Shown: positions 7,340 to 15,977 of the stretch, piece by piece
How positions within the stretch are numbered: the first letter of the stretch is position 1
Layout: each line of letters begins with the position of its first letter
NCBI RefSeq assembly: GCF_900156415.1
Contig: NZ_FTNM01000001.1
Coordinates: 744,001 to 808,000 of the forward strand
DNA length: 64,000 bases
Reading direction: 5' to 3'
Source of the DNA: Pontibacter lucknowensis
GTDB taxonomy: Bacteria; Bacteroidota; Bacteroidia; Cytophagales; Hymenobacteraceae
Position numbers and translations under genes: made by a program
The notes under the pieces: generated by a model
The model's input: only the letters and a program-made list of their open reading frames with translations
The model's database searches: none
Told to the model about the DNA's origin: nothing

Positions 7340-9715
7340 ATGAAAATCAATACATTATCTGCTTTAGCAACCATGCTACTGCTTTTACTTTTTAGTGTCC
7401 CGCTCACTGTCCTCGGTCAGCAACTCACCCAAACCATCCGGGGCAAAATCATCGACAAGGAGTCGCAGGAACCACTCATCGGAGCCACAGTTGCTATCCT
7501 TACCATCGACCCTCCGATGGGCGTCACCACCGATGCAACGGGTGACTTCCGCCTCGACAAAGTACCAGTGGGGCGTCATACCTTGCGCATCAGTTACTTG
7601 GGCTACGAAGAGCAGGTATTGCCGGAGTTGTTGCTTGGTTCGGGCAAGGAACTGGTGCTGAACATCGGTCTGAGCGAATCCTTCAAAAAGCTGCAGGAAG
7701 TCGTGATCAGCGCCGAGCAGCAGAGCAAGGGAAATCCGCTCAACGAGATGGCCATGATCTCCTCCCGCTCCATCTCAGTGGAAGAGACCAAGCGCTATGC
7801 CGCCAGCGTGAACGACCCGGCTCGTGCCGCTCAAAACTACGCAGGCGTAGGCATCAGTCAGGACATGAGCAACGAGATTGTGGTGCGGGGCAACTCGCCA
7901 CGGGGCGTGCTGTGGCGTGTAGAGGGCATTGAGGTGCCCAACCCGAGCCACTTTGCCGAAGAGGGCGCGGCGGGCGGTGCCGTGAGCATCCTGAGCGTAA
8001 ACATGCTCGACAACTCCGACTTCAACACAGGCGCTTTCCCAGCCGAGTATGGCAATGCACTGTCAGGTATATTCGACATCAGGCTGCGCAACGGCAATAA
8101 CGAAAAGCGCGAGTATGCGCTGCAGGCAGGTATACTGGGGATAGACTTCGCCGCCGAGGGACCGTTCAAGGCTGGCTCCAAAGCCTCTTATCTGGCGAAT
8201 TACCGCTACTCCACGCTGGCCATGCTCAATAAAATTGGGGTGAAAATTTCGGGCGAAGCCGTGCCTGTTTTTCAGGATTTCTCCTTTAAGCTATACCTGC
8301 CCACAGCCAAAGCAGGCTACTTCTCTTTCTGGGGACTGGGCGGTTTGAGCGAGCAGAACGTGAAAGCAGAGCGCGACAGCGAAAAATGGGAGGGCTACCT
8401 CGACCGTTTCGACGACCGCTTTCAGGCGCGCATGGCTTCTACAGGTATAAGCCACATCCTGTTTCTCGGCAAAGACGATTACATCGAATCCACGCTCTCT
8501 TTCTCCACCAGCGGCAACAAGGTATGGGTCGACTCGCTGCAGACCGATTACACGGCTGTCCCTTTCTACCGCCACGATTTCGCACAGCAGGCTACCCGCT
8601 TCTCGTCGCTCTACAACCGCAAGTTCAACAACCGCCATACCTTGCGCACAGGCATCATCCTGAGCCAGCTGGGCTACGACTCCTACGCGGGTGGGCGCAA
8701 CATCGAGTACGAGGAGGGAGAGTTTGTGAACCAGCGCGGCAGCACGCAACTAGCGCAGGCTTTTGCGCAGTGGAAATACCGCTTCACCGAGCAGCTCACC
8801 CTCAACACGGGTCTGCACAGCCTGTACTTCGGGCTGAACGGCAACACGGTGGTAGAGCCACGCATGGGCATGAAATACCAGCTCGATGCCGCCCGTTCGT
8901 TTAGCGCCGCCGTTGGCCTGCACAGCCGCCACGACGCCCTCACCTCCTACTTCGCGCAACAGCGCCACCCCGACGGTAACTATACCCAACCCAACCGTAA
9001 ACTGGGCTTGACCCGCGCCGCGCACTATGTGCTGGGCTACGACCAGATGCTGCGCGAAGACCTGCGCCTGAAAGTAGAGACCTATTACCAGCACCTCTTC
9101 AACGTGCCCGTAGGTATAGCCGAGAACAGCACTTACTCCGCCCTGAACTACGAGCGTGGAATCAGCCGCGAAACCTTGGTGAACGAGGGCACGGGCCGCA
9201 ACTACGGCGTGGAGATGACGCTGGAGAAGTTCTTCACCAACAACTACTACTTTTTGCTCACCACCTCGCTCTACGACTCCAAGTACAGCACCCGCGATGG
9301 CAGTCTGCGCGACACCCGCTTCAACGGCAACCACATCGTAAATCTGTTGGCAGGCAAAGAGTTTAAAGTGGGCAGCAACAAGCAAAACCTGATCGGGCTG
9401 AACGGCAAAGTGATGTGGGCGGGCGGCAACCGCTATACCCCGATTGACTTAGAGAGATCGAAAGAAATGAAGTACGAGGTGCTTGACGTGACCAATCGTT
9501 TCGGGGTGCAGACGCCTGACTACTTCCGCTCCGACATCCGGGTGAGCTACCGCAAGAACAGACCGAACGCCAGCTACATCCTGTCGCTCGACATCCAGAA
9601 CTTCACCAACCGCCAGAATGTGTTTGGCGTGCAGTACGACCGCATAAAAGAAGAAGTCGTAACCCGCCACATGGTGGGCATGCTGCCGATTCTGAATTAC
9701 AGAGTGGAGTTCTAG
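7340..9715 (+). CDS. TonB-dependent receptor with carboxypeptidase-regulatory-like domain
   Basis: A 791-residue outer membrane protein. It has a signal peptide (cleavage near residue 27), then a CarboxypepD_reg-like beta-sandwich (about 31-110, IRGKIIDKESQEPLIGATV), a plug domain (about 130-230, with ARAAQNYAGVG and EIVVRGNSPRGVLWRVEG), and a barrel that ends in the aromatic residue of ILNYRVEF. It is shorter than SusC-type receptors and has no SusD partner next to it, so glycan import is not implied. The ligand is unknown. It is transcribed alone and followed by an unusually long inverted repeat. Confidence 0.92.
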   Translation: MKINTLSALATMLLLLLFSVPLTVLGQQLTQTIRGKIIDKESQEPLIGATVAILTIDPPMGVTTDATGDFRLDKVPVGRHTLRISYLGYEEQVLPELLLGSGKELVLNIGLSESFKKLQEVVISAEQQSKGNPLNEMAMISSRSISVEETKRYAASVNDPARAAQNYAGVGISQDMSNEIVVRGNSPRGVLWRVEGIEVPNPSHFAEEGAAGGAVSILSVNMLDNSDFNTGAFPAEYGNALSGIFDIRLRNGNNEKREYALQAGILGIDFAAEGPFKAGSKASYLANYRYSTLAMLNKIGVKISGEAVPVFQDFSFKLYLPTAKAGYFSFWGLGGLSEQNVKAERDSEKWEGYLDRFDDRFQARMASTGISHILFLGKDDYIESTLSFSTSGNKVWVDSLQTDYTAVPFYRHDFAQQATRFSSLYNRKFNNRHTLRTGIILSQLGYDSYAGGRNIEYEEGEFVNQRGSTQLAQAFAQWKYRFTEQLTLNTGLHSLYFGLNGNTVVEPRMGMKYQLDAARSFSAAVGLHSRHDALTSYFAQQRHPDGNYTQPNRKLGLTRAAHYVLGYDQMLREDLRLKVETYYQHLFNVPVGIAENSTYSALNYERGISRETLVNEGTGRNYGVEMTLEKFFTNNYYFLLTTSLYDSKYSTRDGSLRDTRFNGNHIVNLLAGKEFKVGSNKQNLIGLNGKVMWAGGNRYTPIDLERSKEMKYEVLDVTNRFGVQTPDYFRSDIRVSYRKNRPNASYILSLDIQNFTNRQNVFGVQYDRIKEEVVTRHMVGMLPILNYRVEF

Positions 9716-9720
9716 AAAAC

Positions 9721-9783
9721 TCTGTACCTTAAGCAAAACGCCACCGTCATAAACTGGGAGTGGCGTTTTGCTTAAGGTACAGA
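9721..9783. terminator. very long perfect inverted repeat after the TonB receptor
   Basis: Two 24-base arms (9721-9744 and 9760-9783) are perfectly complementary and enclose a 15-base loop. The core (ACGCCAC with GTGGCGT followed by TTTG) has the form of a terminator. The outer half of the stem carries ACCTTAAG/CTTAAGGT, far longer than the other terminators here need. Confidence 0.75.
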
Positions 9784-9851
9784 AATATATGTGGGTAACA
9801 GGTATAAGGTCTGCCGGTATTCTCTATATTTAAGTTCTGCTCTGATAAACT

Positions 9852-10376
9852 ATGGACAAACTTCGCTACCCTATCGGTCAGTTCGACCTCGACGCAAGCA
9901 TTTCGGAAGATCAACTGAACATTTTTATTCTCTCTATCGGCAGTCTGCCTACAAAACTGGCACAAGCCCTAGCCAACCTGTCGGATGAACAACTTGATAC
10001 GCCTTATCGACCCGGAGGCTGGACTGTGCGCCAGGTTGTGCATCACCTACCAGACAGTCATCTAAATGGCTATACCCGCCAAAAACTGGCCCTGACAGAA
10101 GAGAACCCAATTATCCGACCTTACGATGAGGTAGCTTGGGCAGAGCTTCCAGAGGCCAAAACAGCAGATCCGGGCATTTCGCTCACACTGTTGCACGCCT
10201 TGCATCAGCGCTGGGTCCTGATGCTGCACCAACTTTCTCCCGAGCAGCTTAACCGCACGTTTGTTCACCCGGTTTCCGGCCAGCAAACCATACGGCAGCA
10301 CATTGGGCTATACGCCTGGCACGGTGAGCACCACCTGGCACATATTACTGAACTAAAGAAAAGGATGGATTGGTAA
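9852..10376 (+). CDS. YfiT/BstA family DinB-fold protein (putative bacillithiol transferase)
   Basis: A 174-residue protein with the YfiT/BstA signature at its start (LRYPIGQFDLD) and three spaced histidines that match the DinB metal triad: VVHHLPDSH in the middle and YAWHGEHHLAH near the end. Family members are metal-dependent transferases. Some conjugate bacillithiol to electrophiles such as fosfomycin or monochlorobimane. The family assignment is firm. The thiol and substrate are inferred. The gene converges with a minus-strand run with only seven bases between stops. Confidence 0.88.
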   Translation: MDKLRYPIGQFDLDASISEDQLNIFILSIGSLPTKLAQALANLSDEQLDTPYRPGGWTVRQVVHHLPDSHLNGYTRQKLALTEENPIIRPYDEVAWAELPEAKTADPGISLTLLHALHQRWVLMLHQLSPEQLNRTFVHPVSGQQTIRQHIGLYAWHGEHHLAHITELKKRMDW

Positions 10377-10383
10377 AAGGCTG

Positions 10384-10824
10384 TTATTGGATCTTCAAAT
10401 GTACTGAATCTGCCACTTGGTAAAATAGTGTATCCTGCAGTTCGTTTGTGAGAAGAAGGGTTTGGGCGCTGTGGTCGAGCGTCAGTGCTTCAGAAATTTC
10501 CAGATCGCCTGTGTCGCGTTTGATAGCTCCGTTCAGGATGATGAGTTTGAAGAAGAAGATAAAACTAACCACCGCCACAGCATGGACCAAAAGCGCTCCT
10601 TTGTTATGTGTATCGGCTGGAATTGCAAATACAATAATGATGCGCCGTATCAGCATCAAAGCTCCCACCACCAACACCAACAAACCAACTAAATGGTGTA
10701 ACCCCGGAGCATGTGCATACTCCCAGCCAAACACGAGGTAAGTGAGCCAAACCAGCGCAAAACCTCCTGCATAGTAAGCTAGCCCGCGTACTATACCTGC
10801 TATCAGATTATTCTTAATACGCAT
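10384..10824 (-). CDS. hypothetical small membrane protein
   Basis: A 146-residue protein with three hydrophobic segments (about residues 12-32, 42-63 and 80-98) and a soluble tail. I do not recognise it. It is the last gene of a minus-strand run that starts with DUF2157, and begins four bases after the stop of the previous gene, so it is very likely translated from the same message. There is no terminator between it and the convergent YfiT gene. Confidence 0.65.
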   Translation of the reverse strand: MRIKNNLIAGIVRGLAYYAGGFALVWLTYLVFGWEYAHAPGLHHLVGLLVLVVGALMLIRRIIIVFAIPADTHNKGALLVHAVAVVSFIFFFKLIILNGAIKRDTGDLEISEALTLDHSAQTLLLTNELQDTLFYQVADSVHLKIQ

Positions 10825-10828
10825 ATCC

Positions 10829-11314
10829 TTACTGTATTTTCATTTCGGTTAAGTCGCGTAATTCTGCCTGCAGGTCCTGTGCGATTTGCTGCATCTCCTG
10901 CATGGCCTGCTCTTTTGATTTTCGCTGTAGCAGGTGCAGTTTTACGTTATCAGACAGCTTGATATAGCCGTCGTATTTCACAAATTGAAAGGTACTCATC
11001 GACCCCCTCGACTCGCTCACCTGTTTATAGTTGTTCTTTTTCAGGAAGAGGAAATCAATACCAGCGAGCGGCAGCGTTTTGCCGAATGTCATACCTGCAA
11101 AGAGTACCCCTTCGCGGTAAGTCATTTGCGCCAGGTCGAATTCTGTGCGATAGTGCGTCAACTGTGTGATGATGGCAGTCGGGAGAAAGGCATAGGCTGC
11201 CACCGAGCCATTTACAATCATCGTGACCGCAAGTGCGGTAGTGATCCAGCCGAATACCCGTGCGCTTGCACTGAAGTAGTGTCCTGTGTTATAGCTGTGT
11301 AAAGTTGCTGGCAT
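10829..11314 (-). CDS. hypothetical membrane protein, paralogue of the gene at 29027-29512
   Basis: A 161-residue protein with two N-terminal hydrophobic segments and a soluble C-terminal half. The half contains FLFLKKNNYKQV, then FVKYDGYIKLSDNVKLHLL, and ends MQEMQQIAQDLQAELRDLTE. A second protein in this window (29027-29512, minus strand) has the same length and the same order of motifs, so both belong to one family. It lies between the GDYXXLXY gene and a small membrane protein in one run. The family is unknown to me. Confidence 0.7.
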   Translation of the reverse strand: MPATLHSYNTGHYFSASARVFGWITTALAVTMIVNGSVAAYAFLPTAIITQLTHYRTEFDLAQMTYREGVLFAGMTFGKTLPLAGIDFLFLKKNNYKQVSESRGSMSTFQFVKYDGYIKLSDNVKLHLLQRKSKEQAMQEMQQIAQDLQAELRDLTEMKIQ

Positions 11315-11344
11315 CGGCTTCTGAAATAATAGTCAATATAACGT

Positions 11345-11860
11345 TTATTTCTGAGAAACCCGCTCCCGCTTCGGCACGATTAACGCCCTATTTTCGTCAT
11401 ACAATCCTACCAGCACGCTGTTGCCTTTATTGTCCACTCTGAGTCCGCCATACTCCGCTTTTTCAAAAGTCTCGGCCTGCCCTTCTTCAAAAAAGTAGGA
11501 CTCCGCCCCGAGGTTGAGCGACCAGTTTCCCTTGCTGTACCTGAGCAGGATCTCTCTTTCGTTCAGCGGCTCTTTTTCCGGCTGGTAGCGCACCAGTTGC
11601 GCCACATTTTGCGAGTCCAACTGCACAACGGCATAGCCGCGGTTGGGGAGTTTCTCCAGTTCCTGCGTCTGGCTGATGGCATAGCTGAGTGTCATGTAAT
11701 CGCCCTGCATCAGCGAGCGCGGATCTACCGGGGCCAGCTCGAGCAGCACCAGTTGACCATCTTTCAGAATCTCCTCCTTCTCCACCACCGACAGGTTAAA
11801 AAAGGCCAGCACCGCCACCAGGTTGACCAGCACAATTATACTTCTCAGGTTACGCTTCAT
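11345..11860 (-). CDS. GDYXXLXY domain protein
   Basis: A 171-residue protein with one N-terminal membrane helix and the naming motif MQGDYMTLSYAIS near residue 53. The rest is soluble and likely periplasmic. Proteins of this family are usually found with DUF2157 and DUF4401 proteins, as here. Its ATG lies inside the end of the DUF4401 gene with an 11-base overlap, which suggests translational coupling. The role of the set is not established. Confidence 0.85.
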   Translation of the reverse strand: MKRNLRSIIVLVNLVAVLAFFNLSVVEKEEILKDGQLVLLELAPVDPRSLMQGDYMTLSYAISQTQELEKLPNRGYAVVQLDSQNVAQLVRYQPEKEPLNEREILLRYSKGNWSLNLGAESYFFEEGQAETFEKAEYGGLRVDNKGNSVLVGLYDENRALIVPKRERVSQK

Positions 11861-12926
11861 GGCTTCGCAAGTAACGATTTAACAGGTCTAGGCCACCTAA
11901 AAACAAGGTCCCCGTGAGCACCAGCACCCCCGACTTAGCCAGCAGGGTCATGTTGAGGTCGTAGTAGTAAAGCACCAGGAAATAGGCCAGCGCCAGCAGC
12001 CCCACCCAGAGACCTGTTCTGTGGCCGATGTAAAAACTGGACAGCACCACCAGCAAAGCGCCCGGCACCGAAGGAGCCAGCACAGTCGGCAGCAACACCA
12101 CCGCGCAGCAGGTATAGAAAATAGCCAGCGTCTTCCTGTCCTCCACCCCACTCTCCAGCAGCACACGGTGCAGCAACAGCAACAGACAACCGATCAAAAA
12201 CAAACCCGACAGCCAGAAATGGGTGATGTTGGTAGAGAGAAATTTCTGGTGCACAAACAGCCCCAGCGTAATAATCAGGGAGAAGATCAACCCCATGCGA
12301 ACCGGCCCGAAGACCAGCGTAAAGCGCCGCGACAAGGCCAGCAATTTCGCTTCATATAAACTTATAAAAGTGAGAACACCCACCAGCACCACAACCAGGA
12401 CATGCGACAGGTTGTATACCTTGTGAATGAAAATCAGGCTCAGCAGACTGCCGTTGAGCACCAGCACTGAAAGGAACACATAAATGCCGCTTTCTGAGAA
12501 GATTAATACCAGCAGTGCGGCTATACCTAACAGCAGCGCTACGGAGGTACCGCTATCGGTCAGCTGCCCCACCCCAATGGCTAGCAGCACGTAACCAGCA
12601 ATGTTGAGCGACACCCCGACCGCCTCAGCTGAAAAGGTTTTTTCGAAACGGATAAGCACCTCCGCCCCTATTAGAAAGCCAGCGCCGAAAAGCAGCAAAC
12701 CTATACCTGAGTTGTAAAGTCCCGCCGAGAACAAAAAGCCCAGCAGCAGGCCCATAGCCAGCAGGCCGCCCAATATGGTAAGCAGCTTCACTGGCCAGCG
12801 TTTTAGCAGCGAAGTAGAATGTGCCACTTCTGCTTTAATAGCCGCTTCGTCGTAGCGGAAGTCGGGTTGCTCCTGCGCAATCTCCTGCAGCAGGGCTTCG
12901 AGTTGTATTGGTTCTTTATCGGCCAT
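11850..12926 (-). CDS. DUF4401 polytopic membrane protein
   Basis: A 358-residue protein with a soluble N-terminus (about 1-45) and roughly ten to eleven membrane helices. It fits DUF4401 by its layout and by sitting between DUF2157 and GDYXXLXY genes. It overlaps both neighbours by 11 bases. Apart from membrane location no function is known. Because the DUF2157 partner resembles it in helix number, the two may assemble together, but that is inference. Confidence 0.8.
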   Translation of the reverse strand: MADKEPIQLEALLQEIAQEQPDFRYDEAAIKAEVAHSTSLLKRWPVKLLTILGGLLAMGLLLGFLFSAGLYNSGIGLLLFGAGFLIGAEVLIRFEKTFSAEAVGVSLNIAGYVLLAIGVGQLTDSGTSVALLLGIAALLVLIFSESGIYVFLSVLVLNGSLLSLIFIHKVYNLSHVLVVVLVGVLTFISLYEAKLLALSRRFTLVFGPVRMGLIFSLIITLGLFVHQKFLSTNITHFWLSGLFLIGCLLLLLHRVLLESGVEDRKTLAIFYTCCAVVLLPTVLAPSVPGALLVVLSSFYIGHRTGLWVGLLALAYFLVLYYYDLNMTLLAKSGVLVLTGTLFLGGLDLLNRYLRSHEA

Positions 12927-13881
12927 GCCACTGTCGGTTAAGTCTGCCTAAGTACTGAATCAGTAAGGTAATGCTGCCCACCACAAAGATCGTGGCCAGC
13001 AACAGCATAATCTCCGGCACATTCTCCCCGATCCGCACCAGGATGGCAGTCACCACCGCTATGGCGCTAAAGGGCAAAGCTGTGAGGTAGAAGATATCAC
13101 GCACCTTTAGTCCGTAGGCTATACCTGCGCCATACATAACCGCACCGAGTAGATAAGCTAAGCCATAGTCGTGATCTATACTCTCGAAAAGTGCCGAAAT
13201 CATGCTGATGGTGATAACCGTGATCGCCGCCAGCCCCACTAGGCGCGGAAACCAGCGGTATTGTATACCTACGCGGCCTTTTGCGGCCAAGGCTTCCCAA
13301 ATGACAACAGCCGCTGCATTGAGGATGAACATCGCATCCAGCACCACCGCAAAGCTCCAATGGGTAGCCACCTGCTGGGTATAGAGCACGAAGGTGGTAT
13401 TGAGCAGCAAGAGAAAGATGAACCACAGCGGCTGAAAACGTGCCACAACCACCCACAGCACCACGCACATTGTCCAGCCCAGGAAGAAATCGTAGGCGTT
13501 GGCGCCGGTCTGGTAGATCTGCCCAAACACAGCGAAGAGTACGCCTACCAGCATGGTGCTGGCCGTGAGCAGCACGTTCTTCACGGTGCTACTGAGTTTG
13601 GTAAACACCGCCGCGAACGTTACCCCCAGTACGAGCACTTCGATCAGCCCCAGCTTCACGAACTTGTGCATGTCGGCCCAGTTGTAGGCGAAGAAAAAGA
13701 TAATGCCCGAGATCAGGAAACTCCCTCCAAGGCCGAGCAGAAACAGCCGGACAAACTTGATCCAGTCCTGCGGCCCGGCGTATACCTGCTCTTTGCGGAG
13801 CCAGTCGGCTATACCTGACTCGCGCCAGTTGCTGTGCCTGGCGATGCTGTAAATGATGTCGCGGGAGAGGAGTGATTTCAT
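12916..13881 (-). CDS. DUF2157 polytopic membrane protein
   Basis: A 321-residue protein. Its soluble N-terminal part (WRESGIADWLRKEQVYAGPQ) resembles DUF2157 leader sequences, and about nine membrane helices follow. It is the first gene of the five-gene run that goes on to DUF4401, GDYXXLXY and two small membrane proteins. The downstream overlap of 11 bases with DUF4401 supports coupled expression. The function is unknown. The YiaA-family gene 72 bases upstream points the same way and might share the transcript. Confidence 0.8.
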   Translation of the reverse strand: MKSLLSRDIIYSIARHSNWRESGIADWLRKEQVYAGPQDWIKFVRLFLLGLGGSFLISGIIFFFAYNWADMHKFVKLGLIEVLVLGVTFAAVFTKLSSTVKNVLLTASTMLVGVLFAVFGQIYQTGANAYDFFLGWTMCVVLWVVVARFQPLWFIFLLLLNTTFVLYTQQVATHWSFAVVLDAMFILNAAAVVIWEALAAKGRVGIQYRWFPRLVGLAAITVITISMISALFESIDHDYGLAYLLGAVMYGAGIAYGLKVRDIFYLTALPFSAIAVVTAILVRIGENVPEIMLLLATIFVVGSITLLIQYLGRLNRQWHGR

Positions 13882-13953
13882 AGAATCATTTGAACAGGTG
13901 CTGTCATTTCAAAATGGTGGTTGATGCGTAATGAGTATGCTACTCAGCGCATT

Positions 13954-14376
13954 TTAATAATACAGCTCCCCATTATGCTTGGCTGGCAGTTCTCTCACTA
14001 AACTATCGCGGGTATTTTTCTGCACTGCAATGGCCGCAAAGAGACTCAGTAAAAACGACATGCCGTAGAAGCCTTTTTCGCTCAGAAGCAAATCAGCATT
14101 CCAAAGCCCCACTGTCAGCAGCACGATCGCCAAAAGGGTGGAAAACCAGCTGAGCCCGTAATAGATGTTGGTAACCGGTATACCTTCCAGCTGGTCGCGC
14201 ACGCTTTTCTGGAGCGAGATAGCGGAGAATAAACCAAACATCAGAATGGCAAAATAATAGCCCTTCTCGTTCAGTAGCATGTCGGCGTTCCACAGTCCGA
14301 TGAGGTAGGCGGTCATACCTGTAAGTAAAGTAGCCCAAGAGGCTGCTACAAATGCGTTGGATGGTTTCTGATTCAT
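13954..14376 (-). CDS. YiaA/YiaB two-helix family inner membrane protein
   Basis: 140 residues from the ATG at 14376. It consists of two similar halves of a helix pair each: [20 protein letters not shown] in the first and [20 protein letters not shown] in the second, the internal duplication typical of the yiaA/B two-helix domain. The protein is an integral inner membrane protein of unknown role. An upstream in-frame ATG (14439) would run into the operator palindrome and past the -7 element, so I rejected it. A Crp/Fnr-like site lies just upstream. Confidence 0.85.
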   Translation of the reverse strand: MNQKPSNAFVAASWATLLTGMTAYLIGLWNADMLLNEKGYYFAILMFGLFSAISLQKSVRDQLEGIPVTNIYYGLSWFSTLLAIVLLTVGLWNADLLLSEKGFYGMSFLLSLFAAIAVQKNTRDSLVRELPAKHNGELYY

Positions 14377-14402
14377 CTTCTTTTTCCGTTTAAGTGATGA
14401 AT

Positions 14403-14410
14403 CAAAGGTA
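14403..14410 (-). promoter_or_regulatory. -7 promoter element of yiaA-like gene
   Basis: The minus strand reads TACCTTTG, an exact TAnnTTTG match, 27 bases upstream of the ATG at 14376. The palindrome at 14431-14448 is centred about 41-44 bases upstream of the start site this predicts, the usual place for an activating Crp/Fnr-family site. Confidence 0.55.
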
Positions 14411-14430
14411 TAGCAGTCCTTAAATCTTTC

Positions 14431-14448
14431 TTTTGACAATTGTCAAAA
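14431..14448. promoter_or_regulatory. Crp/Fnr-type operator palindrome
   Basis: TTTTGACAATTGTCAAAA is a perfect 18-base palindrome with TTGAC-N4-GTCAA half-sites, the spacing of Crp/Fnr family sites. It sits between the stop of a Crp/Fnr regulator gene and the -7 element of the YiaA-family gene. Confidence 0.6.
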
Positions 14449-14459
14449 AAGGAAGCCTG

Positions 14460-15023
14460 TCAAACCTGACTTCGGATCCTGCTCAAGGTTTCCTGACTGA
14501 TGCCCAGGTAGGAGGCAATTTGCCCGAGGGGGATTCGCTGCAGAATATGGGGCGATGTTTCCAGTAGCTGTTCGTACCGCTCCCGAGCCGTCTTGAACTG
14601 CATGGCCATCAGTCGCTCTTCCAGCCTGATGTAGTACTGCTCGTTTATGATCCGCACCAGGCGTTCCAGGTCGTGGTGCTGATCGAACAACTGGTGCAGG
14701 GCTTCAGAACTGATCCCCCACAAGGTGGAGTCTTCCAGAACCTGTATGTTTTCTATACCTGGCTTCCGGGAAATGAAGCTGTAAAAAGAGGTAATGAAAT
14801 TATTCTCGAAGCCAAACCAATACGTCACTTCCTTTCCGTCTAAGTTGTAGTACCCTCGCAAACAACCCCGCTCCAGGAAGTACAGCTTGTTGCACACCAT
14901 TCCTTCTTTTACCAGGAAAGAATTCTTCGGAACCTCTACCCGTGTTAATGCTTTGGTAAGAGCCTCCCATGCGGCTATAGAAATAGGGTGGTACTGGGAG
15001 ATGCATTGGTGTAGGGCGTTCAT
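14460..15023 (-). CDS. Crp/Fnr family transcriptional regulator
   Basis: A 187-residue protein with an N-terminal cyclic-nucleotide-binding-like beta barrel (about 25-115, FLVKEGMVCNKLYFLERGCL) and a C-terminal helix-turn-helix (IPLGQIASYLGISQETLSRI). It has no cysteine cluster for an Fe-S cofactor. This short, helix-turn-helix-ended form is common in Bacteroidota. The palindrome just past its 3' end suggests it regulates the downstream YiaA-family gene, which is an inference from position. Confidence 0.9.
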   Translation of the reverse strand: MNALHQCISQYHPISIAAWEALTKALTRVEVPKNSFLVKEGMVCNKLYFLERGCLRGYYNLDGKEVTYWFGFENNFITSFYSFISRKPGIENIQVLEDSTLWGISSEALHQLFDQHHDLERLVRIINEQYYIRLEERLMAMQFKTARERYEQLLETSPHILQRIPLGQIASYLGISQETLSRIRSQV

Positions 15024-15089
15024 GTTGAGGCGATTTTACTTTGGGTATGGGGTTAGAATTTGGTTGTTTAAATAAAGGAAGGTGGTTTT

Positions 15090-15195
15090 TATAATGGAGT
15101 CAAATGTGCTGGTGTAGCAGAATTGCGCAGCGTCATTAAGCCGTACTGCTAAACTTAGTTTTGCTCCATTATACTTCAAAAATTGAAGCACATTT
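15090..15195. repeat. palindrome-rich intergenic segment
   Basis: The segment holds an inverted repeat (left 15090-15104 from TATAATGGAG, right 15159-15173 from CTCCATTATA, with a one-base bulge), a second pair AAATGTGCT/AGCACATTT (15102 and 15187), and a small hairpin CTTCAAAAATTGAAG (15174-15188). It may be terminator structure for the genes on either side or a small non-autonomous element. Confidence 0.45.
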
Positions 15196-15223
15196 CATTT
15201 TCTCTGTTACGAAAACTCACATA

Positions 15224-15976
15224 TTACCATAGCCGTTGCAAAGCTTGTTTAACTGTTTCTCTGTTGGGTTTAGAGACCGGTATTTTTTCTCCAGATGTTA
15301 AAAGAAGGATACCACCATCTTCTTTTAACCAGCTCTTTACATATTTTGGATTGACTAAATGACTTTGATGCGTTCTTAAAAATCCTTTAGGCCGCAGTAA
15401 ATCTGCATATTCTTTAAGTGATTTTGAAACCAATATTTTTTCATTACCCGAAAGGAAGAAGTGAGTATATGTATTGTCTGCTTCGCAGCGTATAATTTCC
15501 GATAAAGTAACATACCTTATTTCGCTTTGCATCTGCAGGGCAATTGTGCTCACGTGCGTTTCTGGCTTTTTTAGTTGTTGCAGTAAAAAATCAAGCTGAG
15601 AAGTTTGTATTTGTGCTGCCAATTTATGCTCGGCTTTATGTACCGCAGTCATCAATTCGTCTATATCAATAGGTTTTAAAAGATAATCTAAGGCGGCAAA
15701 TTTTACAGCTTGTATGCCATATTGGTCGTAGGCGGTAATAAAGATAACTTCAAAATTACGCGTTGGAAGCAGTCTGAGCACATCAAACCCAGTTTGCTCG
15801 CCCATTTGAATATCCAGAAACACTACATGAGGCAGGTGTTTTTCAATAGCATCAACTGCATCGCTTACATTTTGTGCTGTTGCGATTATAGTTACCTGCG
15901 TACAGTGCTTTTCCAGCAAAATTCGCAGGTTTTCTAAGTTGGATATTTCATCATCCACTAAAACTGCTCTCATCAT
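15224..15976 (-). CDS. LytTR family response regulator
   Basis: A 250-residue protein with an N-terminal receiver domain (about 1-125, phospho-acceptor in VFLDIQMG) and a C-terminal LytTR DNA-binding domain (about 145-250, with HFFLSGNEKILVSKSLKEY and FLRTHQSHLVNPKYV). Its start lies one base after the stop of the sensor kinase, so the two form one operon. The pair and its flanks are AT-rich and free of the iterated CTATACC motif, unlike the neighbours. The target genes are unknown. Confidence 0.93.
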   Translation of the reverse strand: MMRAVLVDDEISNLENLRILLEKHCTQVTIIATAQNVSDAVDAIEKHLPHVVFLDIQMGEQTGFDVLRLLPTRNFEVIFITAYDQYGIQAVKFAALDYLLKPIDIDELMTAVHKAEHKLAAQIQTSQLDFLLQQLKKPETHVSTIALQMQSEIRYVTLSEIIRCEADNTYTHFFLSGNEKILVSKSLKEYADLLRPKGFLRTHQSHLVNPKYVKSWLKEDGGILLLTSGEKIPVSKPNRETVKQALQRLW

Positions 15977-15977
15977 A

